In this document: positions 1 through 6,153 of the stretch, one piece after another
Numbering within the stretch: the first letter of the stretch is position 1
Layout: the number at the start of each line of letters is the position of its first letter
From: JBOHHR01 sp050740975
GTDB lineage: Bacteria; Pseudomonadota; Gammaproteobacteria; JBOHHR01
Assembly: GCA_050740975.1 (NCBI GenBank)
Contig: JBOIEE010000015.1
Location: forward strand, 1 to 9,007
Length of the DNA stretch: 9,007 nt
Reading direction: 5' to 3'
Translations under genes and position numbers: made by a program
The notes under the pieces: generated by a model
Told to the model about the DNA's origin: nothing
The model's input: only the letters and a program-made list of their open reading frames with translations
The model's database searches: none

Positions 1-252
1 GGCCGGCACCCGGTAGACCGCGCGCTCGCGCGGCCGGTTGAGGTCGACCTCGAAGCGTGAGCGCAGCGCGATCAATCGGGTCGGTGCCACCCGCGCCAGC
101 TGCGCGGTGAACGGGTCCTCCTCGCGCAGCCGGGTCGCCTCGTCGAGCGCGATCAGGGCCGCGATCTCCGGGTGCAGCGCGTGACCGGCGTGGATCGCGG
201 TCGCGACGATCGGGCCATCGCCTTCCTCGAGCACGAACACGGCATCGCTCAT
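1..252 (-). CDS. N-formylglutamate amidohydrolase, N-terminal part (runs off the window)
   Basis: The 84 visible codons start at an ATG (minus strand, 250-252) and stay open to the edge. Residues 13-27 (GPIVATAIHAGHALH) match the family's N-terminal block with its conserved His-Ala-Gly. Residues 45-50 (EDPFTA) and 65-73 (SRFEVDLNR) match the later acidic block and the family signature S-R-x-x-V-D-L-N-R. The family is metal-dependent hydrolases that release formate from N-formyl-L-glutamate at the end of one histidine degradation route. Many members sit outside hut operons, so the true substrate is open. A weak purine-rich site (GGTAGG) precedes the ATG. A perfect sigma-54 promoter match lies about 200 bases upstream, pointing at this gene. 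Family assignment is confident; the specific role is not. Confidence 0.82.
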   Translation of the reverse strand, partial: MSDAVFVLEEGDGPIVATAIHAGHALHPEIAALIALDEATRLREEDPFTAQLARVAPTRLIALRSRFEVDLNRPRERAVYRVPA

Positions 253-451
253 GGGGCTGAGCCTACCGCGGACGCCGTCTGCGTTGCGATCGGCCGCCGC
301 GCGGACCCGGTCAGCAGTCGTCCCCACGCAGCTCGCAGCCGCGGCGGTCTTCGTTTAAGGCCACGGGAGAAAAGAATGGTAGAGGGCTTTAAATACAGAC
401 ATACTCGCGTCTTCTCGGTTACACGCACGGTTAATTCTATTCCGTAGTGCG

Positions 452-466
452 GCAACTCCTGTGCCA
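452..466 (-). promoter_or_regulatory. Sigma-54 (RpoN) -24/-12 promoter, facing left
   Basis: On the minus strand the sequence reads TGGCAC-AGGAG-TTGC, matching all ten fixed positions of the RpoN consensus TGGCAC-N5-TTGC, with the GG and GC elements correctly spaced. With equal base use, about 0.02 perfect matches are expected in a window of this size on both strands. Transcription would begin near 440 and run into the amidohydrolase start at 252, giving a leader of about 190 bases. An AT-rich stretch lies upstream (about 488-505), as often seen where IHF bends DNA at such promoters; I see no exact IHF site. The AGGAG inside the element also resembles a ribosome site, but no convincing gene starts there. 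Confidence 0.55.
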
Positions 467-867
467 TGACCCGTGCGCACCATGCCAGGGAAAATTTATT
501 ATGGTTTGAGCACACCGTTGAGGGATATTGAACCTGCCGGTGGAGCTATGCCCGTTCGGGGAGACGATCCGTCGAAGGTTTACGATCGGCTTAAATCGCC
601 CCTATGATCCGCGCCTTCGGAAACCACCTCGCTTGATCCCGCCTGTTACGCCGCTTCGAAGAGAACTGGCGCGTGCTCATGCGTCACCTGAGGCTTTGCC
701 CAGGGGCGGTGTTGTCTCGTTCCCAATACCTCATCATGGTCTGGCGTTTCAAGACGCGTGCCTGCGACCCGAAGGCAGCCGGACGAAAAAAAGACATCGC
801 CCACTGGACAGCGTTCTTCCGATCTCACTGATGCGTGGCCACCGATACCGGTAGGCGTTTGGCGTGC

Positions 868-904
868 CGGTAACCTTTACATGGCGAACCGGAAATTTTT
901 ACCG
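868..904. promoter_or_regulatory. Tandem operator-like sites, related to the palindrome upstream of the sigma-54 activator
   Basis: Site 2 (890-904, CGGAAATTTTTACCG) differs by one base from the perfect palindrome CGGTAATTTTTACCG at 8228-8242. Site 1 (868-882, CGGTAACCTTTACAT) matches it at 11 of 15 positions. The two sites start 22 bp apart, close to two helical turns, the usual arrangement for paired sites bound by sigma-54 activators. They lie about 290-320 bp upstream of the BON lipoprotein and about 400 bp upstream, in the other direction, of the sigma-54 element at 452-466. The binding protein is unknown; the activator at 6847-8181 is the natural candidate because the best copy precedes its own gene. 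Confidence 0.45.
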
Positions 905-907
905 ATT

Positions 908-929
908 GGCCGGATTGACAAGTCCGGCC
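908..929. repeat. Perfect 7-bp inverted repeat, 8-base spacer
   Basis: GGCCGGA (908-914) is repeated as TCCGGCC (923-929) around TTGACAAG. No T-run follows on either strand, so it is not a standard intrinsic terminator. It could be an operator or an RNA hairpin; it sits 4 bases after the operator-like site at 890-904. Confidence 0.4.
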
Positions 930-987
930 CGCTGCAGTCACTTGGCTATCTCATTAGAAACCGAGGAAATAAACGTTAACGCCGTCC

Positions 988-1002
988 CGGCACGCAACTT
1001 GA
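988..1002 (+). promoter_or_regulatory. Weak sigma-54-like element
   Basis: CGGCAC-GCAAC-TTGA matches 8 of the 10 fixed RpoN positions, but the -12 GC is GA, normally damaging. It is listed only because it faces the stress-gene cluster and lies about 85-120 bp downstream of the operator pair at 868-904, a typical enhancer distance. Matches of this quality are expected several times by chance in the window. Confidence 0.18.
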
Positions 1003-1074
1003 CTTCGATTGGAGTGCCCGGTCACCCGGACGCGCGCACAACCAACCATTTTTCGAACACACGAGGACGAAACA

Positions 1075-1165
1075 ATGTTGGCATCAAGTCAAGGATGATT
1101 GGAAGTAGGTCAACGGCAAGACCGCCCGCGTGATCTCGGAGAGCGGCACGGGTTGTTTGATTTAA
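1075..1165 (+). pseudogene. Remnant of a CsbD-like small stress protein
   Basis: An ATG at 1075, preceded by a GAGG site, opens a frame that stops after seven codons. The frame one base along (from 1079) reads WHQVKDDWK, then TAG, then VNGKTARV. That resembles the start of CsbD-family proteins, which begin with a Trp-x-Gln-Val/Ile motif and a second Trp-Lys-Gln-Val-x-Gly-Lys motif. The TAG (1106-1108) stands where that motif has Gln, one C-to-T change away from CAG. The rest of the usual roughly 60-residue protein is not recognisable. I read it as a decayed copy with one frame error and one stop. CsbD genes often accompany BON and DUF2383 genes, as here. The fragment is very short, so the call is tentative. 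Confidence 0.33.
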
Positions 1166-1190
1166 CGAAGTTTAGAAAGGAGATTTGCTG

Positions 1191-1508
1191 ATGATCAATC
1201 GACTAGAGAACAAGCGGTTTCTCGCTGCCGCGGCGCTGGCAACCATGCTGCTCGGCGGGTGTGCGGGAAGTCCCGAACAGGAAAGCACCGGAGAGTATTT
1301 CGATGACTCGGCGATCACCGCGAAGGTGAAGACCGCTCTGCTCGGGGACCCAGAGGTCAGCGGGCTCGCCATCAATGTGGACACCTTCAAGGGTACGGTG
1401 CAGCTCAGCGGGTTTGCAAATAGCCCACACGAACGACAACAGGCCGAGGAAGTGGCCCGATCGGTGGCCGGGGTCGAGGCGGTCAAAAACGACATTAACC
1501 TTAAATAA
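1191..1508 (+). CDS. BON-domain lipoprotein
   Basis: This 105-residue protein opens with a basic N-terminus, a hydrophobic stretch (residues 10-22) and a lipobox, Leu-Gly-Gly-Cys, with Cys24 as the predicted acylated residue. The next residue is Ala, which fits outer-membrane sorting. Residues about 38-105 form one BON domain: the Asp-Ser-Ala-Ile-Thr-Ala-Lys-Val-Lys opening, a central Gly-Thr-Val-Gln-Leu-Ser-Gly-Phe strand, and the closing Val-Ala-Gly-Val-x-x-Val-Lys-Asn-Asp-Ile. BON domains are small phospholipid- or envelope-binding modules known from OsmY; this one is likely periplasmic and envelope-protective. I chose ATG 1191 because AGGAG at 1178-1182 lies 8 bases upstream; a TTG at 1185 is too close to that site. 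A terminator follows, so it is probably transcribed separately from the next gene or with partial read-through. Confidence 0.88.
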   Translation: MINRLENKRFLAAAALATMLLGGCAGSPEQESTGEYFDDSAITAKVKTALLGDPEVSGLAINVDTFKGTVQLSGFANSPHERQQAEEVARSVAGVEAVKNDINLK

Positions 1509-1555
1509 GCATCGACCTTAAGCTGAAGCGTATAACGTATAACCGAAACGGATGG

Positions 1556-1585
1556 ACCCGTCCCGAAGGGATGGCTTGTCTTTTT
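1556..1585 (+). terminator. Likely intrinsic terminator after the BON gene
   Basis: CCGTCCC (1558-1564) pairs with GGGATGG (1568-1574) around a GAA loop, with one G-U pair. It is followed by a T-rich stretch, TTGTCTTTTT (1576-1585). The stem is modest but position and T-run fit a terminator about 50 bases after the stop codon. Confidence 0.5.
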
Positions 1586-1637
1586 CTGACGCCCCCCACG
1601 ACGATTAAGTTAATCCATAGGCTAAGGAGGATCTTGA

Positions 1638-2090
1638 ATGAATGACCAAACAATTTCCACGCTGAACGATATCATCGAAACCTGTAAGGATGGCGAAGAA
1701 GGATTTCGCGCCTGCGCCGAGAACGTCGAGGACGCTGAGCTCAAGGGCCTATTGATGGAGCGTTCGCAACGATGCGCAGAGTCTGTGAAGGAGTTGCAAA
1801 GTGAGGTCCGCCGCCTAGGAGGTGATCCGGATACGCATGGTAGCGTCTCGGGCGCGCTGCACCGCGGTTGGCTGAACGTCAAATCAGCGATCACGGGCAA
1901 GGACGAAGCGGCCGTACTGGGCGAATGTGAGCGCGGCGAGGATGTCGCCCTACAGCGTTACCAGGACGCCTTGCGTGATGAGGACCTGCCCAGTGATGTT
2001 CACAACCTGATCGAGCGGCAGTATCAGGGAGTAATAGCCAACCATGAGCTCGTGCGCGGCTTGCGCGATCGCGCGCGTACACAGGCTTAA
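1638..2090 (+). CDS. PA2169/DUF2383-family four-helix-bundle protein
   Basis: This 150-residue soluble protein has no signal peptide and is almost wholly helical and acidic. Residues about 5-115 match the DUF2383 (PA2169-type, ferritin-like fold) pattern: an N-terminal Ile-x-Thr-Leu-Asn-Asp-Ile-Ile-Glu-Thr-x-Lys-Asp-Gly helix, then Leu-Leu-x-x-Arg-Ser-x-x-Cys, the Glu-Val-x-x-Leu-Gly-Gly turn, the Gly-Ser-Val-x-Gly-Ala-Leu-His-Arg-Gly-Trp segment, and a final helix with Glu-Arg-Gly-Glu-Asp. Members are induced in stress or stationary phase in some bacteria; the biochemical function is not established. AAGGAGG (1624-1630) sits 7 bases before the ATG, so strong translation is expected. Its partners here, a BON lipoprotein and a small lipoprotein, suggest a common stress role. 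Confidence 0.87.
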   Translation: MNDQTISTLNDIIETCKDGEEGFRACAENVEDAELKGLLMERSQRCAESVKELQSEVRRLGGDPDTHGSVSGALHRGWLNVKSAITGKDEAAVLGECERGEDVALQRYQDALRDEDLPSDVHNLIERQYQGVIANHELVRGLRDRARTQA

Positions 2091-2115
2091 GCGGGGCGTC
2101 TTACCCATTGATGTT

Positions 2116-2150
2116 GCCTTCCCCGCGTCGGCGAGCGGCGTGGGGAAGGC
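2116..2150 (+). terminator. Strong hairpin after the DUF2383 gene, probable terminator
   Basis: GCCTTCCCC (2116-2124) pairs perfectly with GGGGAAGGC (2142-2150). The stem extends inward through about five more pairs, including G-U pairs, to a short loop, beginning about 25 bases after the stop codon. The sequence after it is GTTATGG, a poor T-tract, so termination may be inefficient or the hairpin may serve as a 3' stabiliser. Confidence 0.5.
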
Positions 2151-2202
2151 GTTATGGCGGGCGTAGGCGACTTGGGGGTAGAGAATCGCGTGTCACCATG
2201 CG

Positions 2203-2212
2203 AAGACGTCTT
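2203..2212. repeat. 10-bp palindrome upstream of the small lipoprotein gene
   Basis: AAGACGTCTT is a perfect 10-bp palindrome 38 bases before the ATG of the small lipoprotein. It could be an operator, but such palindromes arise easily by chance and I recognise no cognate regulator. Confidence 0.2.
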
Positions 2213-2249
2213 AAGCGAGTTCTAAAACACAACTGTAGGAATACATAGC

Positions 2250-2507
2250 ATGAAGAATATTTGCAAATCACTTTCAACGGGTCTTGGCGTTATCGTACTG
2301 GCGTTCGGACTCAGTGCGTGTGAGGGCCAAGGTCCCGCCGAACGCGCGGGCGAGAATATCGATGAGGCCGCAGAACGGACCCGCGAGCCCTTTGAGCCCG
2401 AAGGCCCGGCCGAGAGCGCCGGCGAGCAGATCGATGAAGCGACGGAAAGGGCCGGAGAGGCTGTCGAGGAAGCCGGTGACAAGGCAAAAGAGAAGACCCA
2501 GCGCTGA
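2250..2507 (+). CDS. Small lipoprotein with internal repeat
   Basis: This 85-residue protein starts with a basic and hydrophobic leader (residues 2-22) ending in a clean lipobox, Leu-Ser-Ala-Cys, with Cys24 as the lipidation site. The mature part is highly charged and predicted helical. It carries a 16-residue unit twice: residues 28-43 (GPAERAGENIDEAAER) and 52-67 (GPAESAGEQIDEATER), a period of 24 residues. A tail rich in Glu, Ala and Lys follows, resembling LEA- or YtxH-like amphipathic helices. The mature protein has no Trp or Tyr and only the lipidated Cys. A site TAGGA lies 9 bases before the ATG. No enzymatic function is visible; an envelope stress or structural role is inferred from the neighbours and composition. 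Confidence 0.8.
   Translation: MKNICKSLSTGLGVIVLAFGLSACEGQGPAERAGENIDEAAERTREPFEPEGPAESAGEQIDEATERAGEAVEEAGDKAKEKTQR
2331..2450 (+). repeat. Internal duplication in the small lipoprotein gene
   Basis: Two 48-base units (2331-2378 and 2403-2450) encode near-identical 16-residue segments and are separated by 24 bases. The differences are a mixture of silent and conservative changes, indicating an old in-frame duplication. Confidence 0.7.
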
Positions 2508-2525
2508 TGTCCCGCGCGTCTGCGT

Positions 2526-2548
2526 GACCTCACTTGCTCAAGGAGGTC
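2526..2548 (+). promoter_or_regulatory. Hairpin overlapping a strong Shine-Dalgarno site
   Basis: GACCTC (2526-2531) pairs with GAGGTC (2543-2548), and inside it CTTG pairs with CAAG, leaving one unpaired A (2532). The 3' arm contains AAGGAGG (2540-2546), the ribosome site for the ATG at 2551. Folded, the hairpin would hide that site. No T-run follows, so a terminator role is less likely. Confidence 0.4.
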
Positions 2549-2550
2549 GC

Positions 2551-2598
2551 ATGAACAGAAAAAAACCGTTTATGACGGAGATCCGCTGGCTTCCATAG
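2551..2598 (+). CDS. 15-codon open frame with an excellent ribosome site
   Basis: ATG at 2551 follows AAGGAGG by 4 bases and encodes MNRKKPFMTEIRWLP before TAG at 2596. The same frame continues past the TAG directly into the ROK-like remnant. Either this is the surviving start of a different gene fused to the remnant by deletion, or a leader peptide under the hairpin at 2526-2548. It does not resemble the usual nucleotide-binding N-terminus of ROK kinases. No function is assigned. Confidence 0.3.
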   Translation: MNRKKPFMTEIRWLP

Positions 2599-2988
2599 AG
2601 CCACTTATCACTCACACTGTCGATCGGCTATCCCGGATTGGTCGGACATAGCGGGCCGCGCTCGGAGCCGGGGAATTTAGGATCAGGGTGGGTTGGGTTT
2701 AACTTTGCCGCTGCCCTCGCGCTTCCGGTGAGGATCGCCAACGACGCGGCGATGCAGGCGTTGGGCCGCTATGAGGGTGTAAGGATGCTGTTCCTCAGAC
2801 TCGGTACGGGGCTCGGCTCCAGCTTGATCGCGGAAAATGTCGTCGTCCCCATTGAACTCGGCCAGCTTGAGTACGACCGGAAAGAGTCGTTCGTCGACAG
2901 GGTGGGGAAAGCCGGTTTACGGCGGCGAGGGAAAAAGGCCTGGCGACGCGGAGTGGGCTTACCTAACGTCATCATGCGTCGCTCTTAG
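2599..2988 (+). pseudogene. Truncated ROK-family kinase (polyphosphate-glucokinase-like)
   Basis: The frame reads SIGYPG, then EPGNLGSGWVGFNFAAAL, VRIANDAAMQALG, LRLGTGLGSSLI, IELGQL and GLRRRGKKAWRR. These correspond, in order, to the central motifs of ROK sugar kinases of the polyphosphate/ATP glucokinase type: the Gly-Tyr-Pro-Gly segment, the Asn-Asp-Ala-Ala segment bearing the catalytic Asp, the Gly-Thr-Gly phosphate loop and the Glu-Leu-Gly-His metal/sugar region. Here that His is Gln. The N-terminal domain with the first ATP-binding Asp-Ile-Gly-Gly-Thr is absent; an in-frame TAG lies at 2596. Homology ends abruptly near 2947, losing the C-terminal nucleotide-binding half. A full enzyme would be about 230-250 residues, so only about 110 remain and activity is not expected. 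The frame is otherwise undamaged, suggesting fairly recent truncation. Confidence 0.72.
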
Positions 2989-3048
2989 TTAGCGGGAGCC
3001 CGTTTGCTGTTATTCCCTTGGACCGCTGGTCTAGAATAGCCGCTACTC

Positions 3049-3729
3049 TTGCTTGATGATCCCGATATCAAGCCTGCCCTCGCAAAATCGATCATTTTCA
3101 GCTTTGTGCTCCTGCTCGTGCTGCTCGCTGTAAACGCCGCCATCTCTTATCACAACACGCGTACGCTGCACGAAAATGCCCAAATCGGGGACAGTTACGA
3201 GATCCTTAAAGCGCTGTCCGACGCGATGTTGTTGGTGCGCGACGCGGAATCGGGGCAGCGCGGTTATATCCTTACTGGCGATCCAGCTGTCCTTGAGTAC
3301 TACCAATCGGCGTTCTCCGCCCGCGGCGAAGTTCTAGGACGGCTACAGCGACTGACTGCGGCTCGTCCGGAACAACGGGCTCGCCTTGCGCGGCTCGAGA
3401 AGCTGATAGCAACGCGCATGCAGTTTGCGGAGCGCAGCATCGCGACGCGCCGGGAACAGGGATTCGAAGCTGCGCGCGAACTCGTGGCAACACGGGTCAC
3501 CAAAGACTACGGACGCGATACGAGTTCTTGTCGCCGACATGGAGCGCCAGGAACGACAGATCCTGGACGCGAAGTTCTCGCGAGCGGGGCGGGCCTTCTC
3601 GGTGGCCTCGCTGACCGAGGCGGCGATGCTACTGCTCGCCTTCGGCACGGCCGGAATTGGATACGCCGTGATCCGCCGCGAAATCCTGTCTCGCTATCAC
3701 GCCGAGAACTATGCGCACGAGCAGCGTGA
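3049..3729 (+). CDS. Hybrid kinase, N-terminal sensor part (TM-CHASE3), frame broken near 3504
   Basis: This is the 5' part of the sensor kinase that continues in the next frame. Residues 14-33 form a membrane helix. Residues about 40-155 show the CHASE3 pattern, including the signature ARDAESGQRGYILTG-type segment (here VRDAESGQRGYILTGD) and a long periplasmic helical bundle. CHASE3 is an extracytoplasmic sensory module of unknown ligand. After 3504 this frame loses all similarity and reads low-complexity sequence to 3729. Removing one A from the run at 3502-3504 gives continuous CHASE3 sequence (VTKTTDAIRVLVADMERQ) and joins it to the kinase. An in-frame TAG at 3037 limits the start; TTG 3049 is the best option but has no clear ribosome site. 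The truncated product alone would end soon after the first membrane helix and sensor. Confidence 0.7.
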   Translation: MLDDPDIKPALAKSIIFSFVLLLVLLAVNAAISYHNTRTLHENAQIGDSYEILKALSDAMLLVRDAESGQRGYILTGDPAVLEYYQSAFSARGEVLGRLQRLTAARPEQRARLARLEKLIATRMQFAERSIATRREQGFEAARELVATRVTKDYGRDTSSCRRHGAPGTTDPGREVLASGAGLLGGLADRGGDATARLRHGRNWIRRDPPRNPVSLSRRELCARAA

Positions 3730-5623
3730 GTGGTGCCTGGCCACCCTCACCAGCATAGGCGATGCGGTGATTGTGACCGACACCAAAGGCACTGTTGTCC
3801 TGGTCAACTCCGTCGCCGGCAAGCTGACCGGTTGGGGCGATGAGGCCGTGGGCAAGCCTCTCGAGGATGTGTTCCGGATCGTCAATGAAACCACGCGCCG
3901 CGTGGTTGACAATCCGGTTGACAAGGTCTTAAGTGAAGGAGCTATCGTGGGGCTCGCCAACCACACGGTTCTCATCGCCAAGAATGGCATCGATATTCCG
4001 ATCGACGACAGCGGCGCGCCCATCAGGAACAAGGACGGCGATCTGACCGGCGTGGTGCTGGTGTTCCGCGACATCACCGAGCGCCGGGCAGCGGAAGCGG
4101 CGCTGGCGCGCAGCGAGCGGCAGTTTCACCTCATCGCCGAGACCATTCCGCAGATGGTATGGATGTCGGGGCCTGATGGGCGGGTCGAATACCTGAACCA
4201 GCGCTGGCTCGACTACATCGGCCTATTGCCGGATAAGCTCGACGGTTGGGAATGGCAACGCATCGTTCACCCTGACGACCTGCCCCGCGCGCTCGCGGCA
4301 TGGACCCACGCGCTCAAGACCGGCGAGGCGTTCACGGCAGAGTTCCGCCTGCGGCGCGCGGACGGGACGTATTTATGGCATCTGGGTCAGGCATTGTTGC
4401 TGCGCGAAGACGGCAAAGCTATCAAGTGGTTCGGCACCTGCACCGATTTCGATGAACAGAAGCGAACCCTCGACGCCCTGCACGAAAGCGAAGAGCGGCT
4501 GAAGTTTGCGCTGTCGGCCGCACGCATGGTGCCGTGGGATTGGGACCTAGTGACGGGAACGGCGGTACGTTCCGAGAATGCCCCGGAGATCCTCGGTCTT
4601 CCGAGCAGCGGCGCCCAGGCCTTCAATGAGTTCCTCCATCCCGAGGACCGCAACCGAGTGGAAGAGACGATGGCGGCGGCGGCGCGCGGGGACGCACCCT
4701 ATGATCTCGAGTTTCGCATCATCACCCACGACGGGCGGTTGCTGTGGATCGCCGATAAGGCGCGCCTGCGTCGTGATGCAGCCGGACGCCCGACACATCT
4801 CACCGGCATATCCGTAGATATCACCGAGCGCAAGCGCGGCGAACAACTGCTGCTGGCGGCCGATCGTCGCAAGAACGAGTTTCTGGCCATGCTCGCGCAC
4901 GAGTTGCGTAACCCGCTCGCTCCCATCCGCAGTGCGGCCGACGTATTGCGCCTGCTTGGTCCAAAGGATGACAAGCTCAAATGGGCGCGCGACGTGATCG
5001 AGCGTCAGGTGCAGCACATGACCCGGCTCGTGGACGACCTCCTCGATATCTCGCGCATTAGCCGCGGCCGGATCACCCTGGAGAAAGCCCCGGTCAACGT
5101 CGCCAGCGTGGTCGCAGGGGCGATGGAGACGGTGCGACCACTGACCGAAGCGCGCAAGCAGACGGTGGAAATCCTGATGCCCGCTGAGCCAGGCAGGGTG
5201 ATGGGAGATGAGACCCGCCTGATTCAGGTGCTGGCGAACCTACTGCATAACGCCGTGAAATTCACCCCGGAGGGCGAGCGCATCACGCTCACGGTATCAA
5301 GGCTGGCGCAGGAAGGATTCATGACTGTGCGCGACACCGGTATCGGCATCCCGGACGAAATGCTGGAGCACGTGTTCGATCTGTTCACCCAGCTCGATGC
5401 ATCGTTGGAACGCTCGCAAGGCGGGCTCGGTATCGGTCTGACGCTGGTCAAGAACCTCGTTGAAATGCATGGAGGCACGGTGCAGGCACGCAGTGAAGGT
5501 CGGGGCAAAGGCAGCGAGTTCACCGTCCGTCTACCACTACTGCCGAGGTGGCCGAGGTGGCGCCCGCTACAGATGATGGCGGACAGCCTGCGCCCCCGAG
5601 CCGCCGCTTGCGGATCCTGGTGA
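3539..5623 (+). CDS. Hybrid sensor histidine kinase core (TM-PAS-PAS-PAS-HisKA-HATPase)
   Basis: In order: end of CHASE3 (to about 3580), a second membrane helix (about 3602-3675), three PAS domains (about 3725-4085, 4117-4470, 4486-4840; the last two with the PAC-type closing Asp-Phe/Ile-Thr-Glu), a HisKA dimerisation domain with phospho-acceptor His at 4898-4900 in the H-box HELRNPL, and an HATPase domain. The HATPase shows the N-box Asn (5249-5251), the G1 box Asp-Thr-Gly-Ile-Gly-Ile (from 5333), an F-box Phe-Asp-Leu-Phe and the G2 box Gly-Leu-Gly-Ile-Gly-Leu. The catalytic core looks intact. The frame is open from 3425, but 3425-3504 is shadow sequence; ATG 3539 is the first credible independent start. 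With the one-base shift at 3502-3504 corrected, it joins the CHASE3 part at 3049. After about 5545 the frame reads an unnatural Arg/Trp-rich tail, while the receiver domain continues in another frame. Confidence 0.88.
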   Translation: MERQERQILDAKFSRAGRAFSVASLTEAAMLLLAFGTAGIGYAVIRREILSRYHAENYAHEQREWCLATLTSIGDAVIVTDTKGTVVLVNSVAGKLTGWGDEAVGKPLEDVFRIVNETTRRVVDNPVDKVLSEGAIVGLANHTVLIAKNGIDIPIDDSGAPIRNKDGDLTGVVLVFRDITERRAAEAALARSERQFHLIAETIPQMVWMSGPDGRVEYLNQRWLDYIGLLPDKLDGWEWQRIVHPDDLPRALAAWTHALKTGEAFTAEFRLRRADGTYLWHLGQALLLREDGKAIKWFGTCTDFDEQKRTLDALHESEERLKFALSAARMVPWDWDLVTGTAVRSENAPEILGLPSSGAQAFNEFLHPEDRNRVEETMAAAARGDAPYDLEFRIITHDGRLLWIADKARLRRDAAGRPTHLTGISVDITERKRGEQLLLAADRRKNEFLAMLAHELRNPLAPIRSAADVLRLLGPKDDKLKWARDVIERQVQHMTRLVDDLLDISRISRGRITLEKAPVNVASVVAGAMETVRPLTEARKQTVEILMPAEPGRVMGDETRLIQVLANLLHNAVKFTPEGERITLTVSRLAQEGFMTVRDTGIGIPDEMLEHVFDLFTQLDASLERSQGGLGIGLTLVKNLVEMHGGTVQARSEGRGKGSEFTVRLPLLPRWPRWRPLQMMADSLRPRAAACGSW

Positions 5624-5967
5624 TCGATGACAACCGCGACGGGGCCCAGAGCCTGTGCGTGCTGCTTAACCTGTTGGGGCACGAGACACGTGCCGCCCAT
5701 GATGGAAATTCAGGACTGCAACTCGCCACAGCGTTTCAACCGCAGGTGGTCTTTATCGATATCGGCATGCCGGGCATGAGCGGTTACGAAGTCTGCGCTC
5801 GCCTGCGTACGCTGACCCAAGAGTCGGGCGTGCGGTGCATTGCATTAACGGGATTCGGAGCGGAAGAGGACCGGGAGCGCTCGCGTGATGCCGGCTTCGA
5901 CCATCACATGGTTAAGCCGATCGAGTTCGCGGGCTTGCAGGATCTGCTGCAGCAGATCCTGCAGTGA
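5548..5967 (+). CDS. Receiver (REC) domain, probably the C-terminus of the hybrid kinase
   Basis: This is a 139-residue receiver with all key positions: acidic pair Asp27-Asp28, phospho-acceptor Asp71 in FIDIGMPGMSG, Thr101 and Lys123-Pro124. It has no output domain. It is preceded by a Pro-rich linker (residues 5-19), as in C-terminal receivers of hybrid kinases. The nominal GTG start has no ribosome site and overlaps the kinase frame by 76 bases. If one base were added near 5540-5550, the kinase sequence ending FTVRLPLLP would run straight into AEVAPATDD and the receiver. With the opposite shift at 3504 the two errors compensate, giving a protein of about 972 residues from 3049 to 5967. A tandem 9-bp repeat, GCCGAGGTG, spans the junction (5542-5559). 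Expression as a separate coupled response regulator is possible but less likely. Confidence 0.8.
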   Translation: MAEVAPATDDGGQPAPPSRRLRILVIDDNRDGAQSLCVLLNLLGHETRAAHDGNSGLQLATAFQPQVVFIDIGMPGMSGYEVCARLRTLTQESGVRCIALTGFGAEEDRERSRDAGFDHHMVKPIEFAGLQDLLQQILQ

Positions 5968-6153
5968 GTGCTCCCACTTCGTTCCCCCGCGTGTCTTAAT
6001 TCATAATTCAGTTACGGCCGTACGGCATGCCGGTCTTTGAAGCTGGCGCGCGCGGCGAAGCTCAGAGTCCGCCGGGACTCCCATGAGGAAGCTCGCGGCG
6101 ACGATCCAACGCCCCGCTGTCTAAACGCAAGCTGATGGCCCGTCACGGGGATG

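Larger units (their letters stand above)
253..1074. other. Gene-poor stretch with regulatory elements
   Basis: No open frame here resembles a protein family, and the frames present have unnatural composition (Arg/Pro-rich, changing character along their length). Base composition is more AT-rich than the flanking genes, especially around 355-520 and 880-1075. It holds the sigma-54 element at 452-466, the tandem operator-like sites at 868-904, the inverted repeat at 908-929 and a weak sigma-54-like element at 988-1002. I see no tRNA, rRNA or CRISPR repeats. Confidence 0.6.

Noticed and set aside
528..854. Plus-strand 108-codon open frame in the left gene-poor region
   Set aside because: Composition is rich in Arg and Pro with no domain pattern, there is no ribosome site, and the frame does not start with ATG. 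It looks like chance.
915..952. TTGACA as a -35 box for a housekeeping promoter
   Set aside because: No acceptable -10 hexamer at 16-18 bp; the TTGACA is the spacer of an inverted repeat.
5530..5560. Programmed ribosomal frameshift joining kinase and receiver
   Set aside because: No slippery heptamer is present at the junction; an indel next to the tandem GCCGAGGTG repeat is simpler.
6013..6032. Two adjacent 10-bp palindromes after the receiver gene, considered as a terminator
   Set aside because: Neither forms a stem with a proper loop, and the following TCTTTG is too short as a T-tract.
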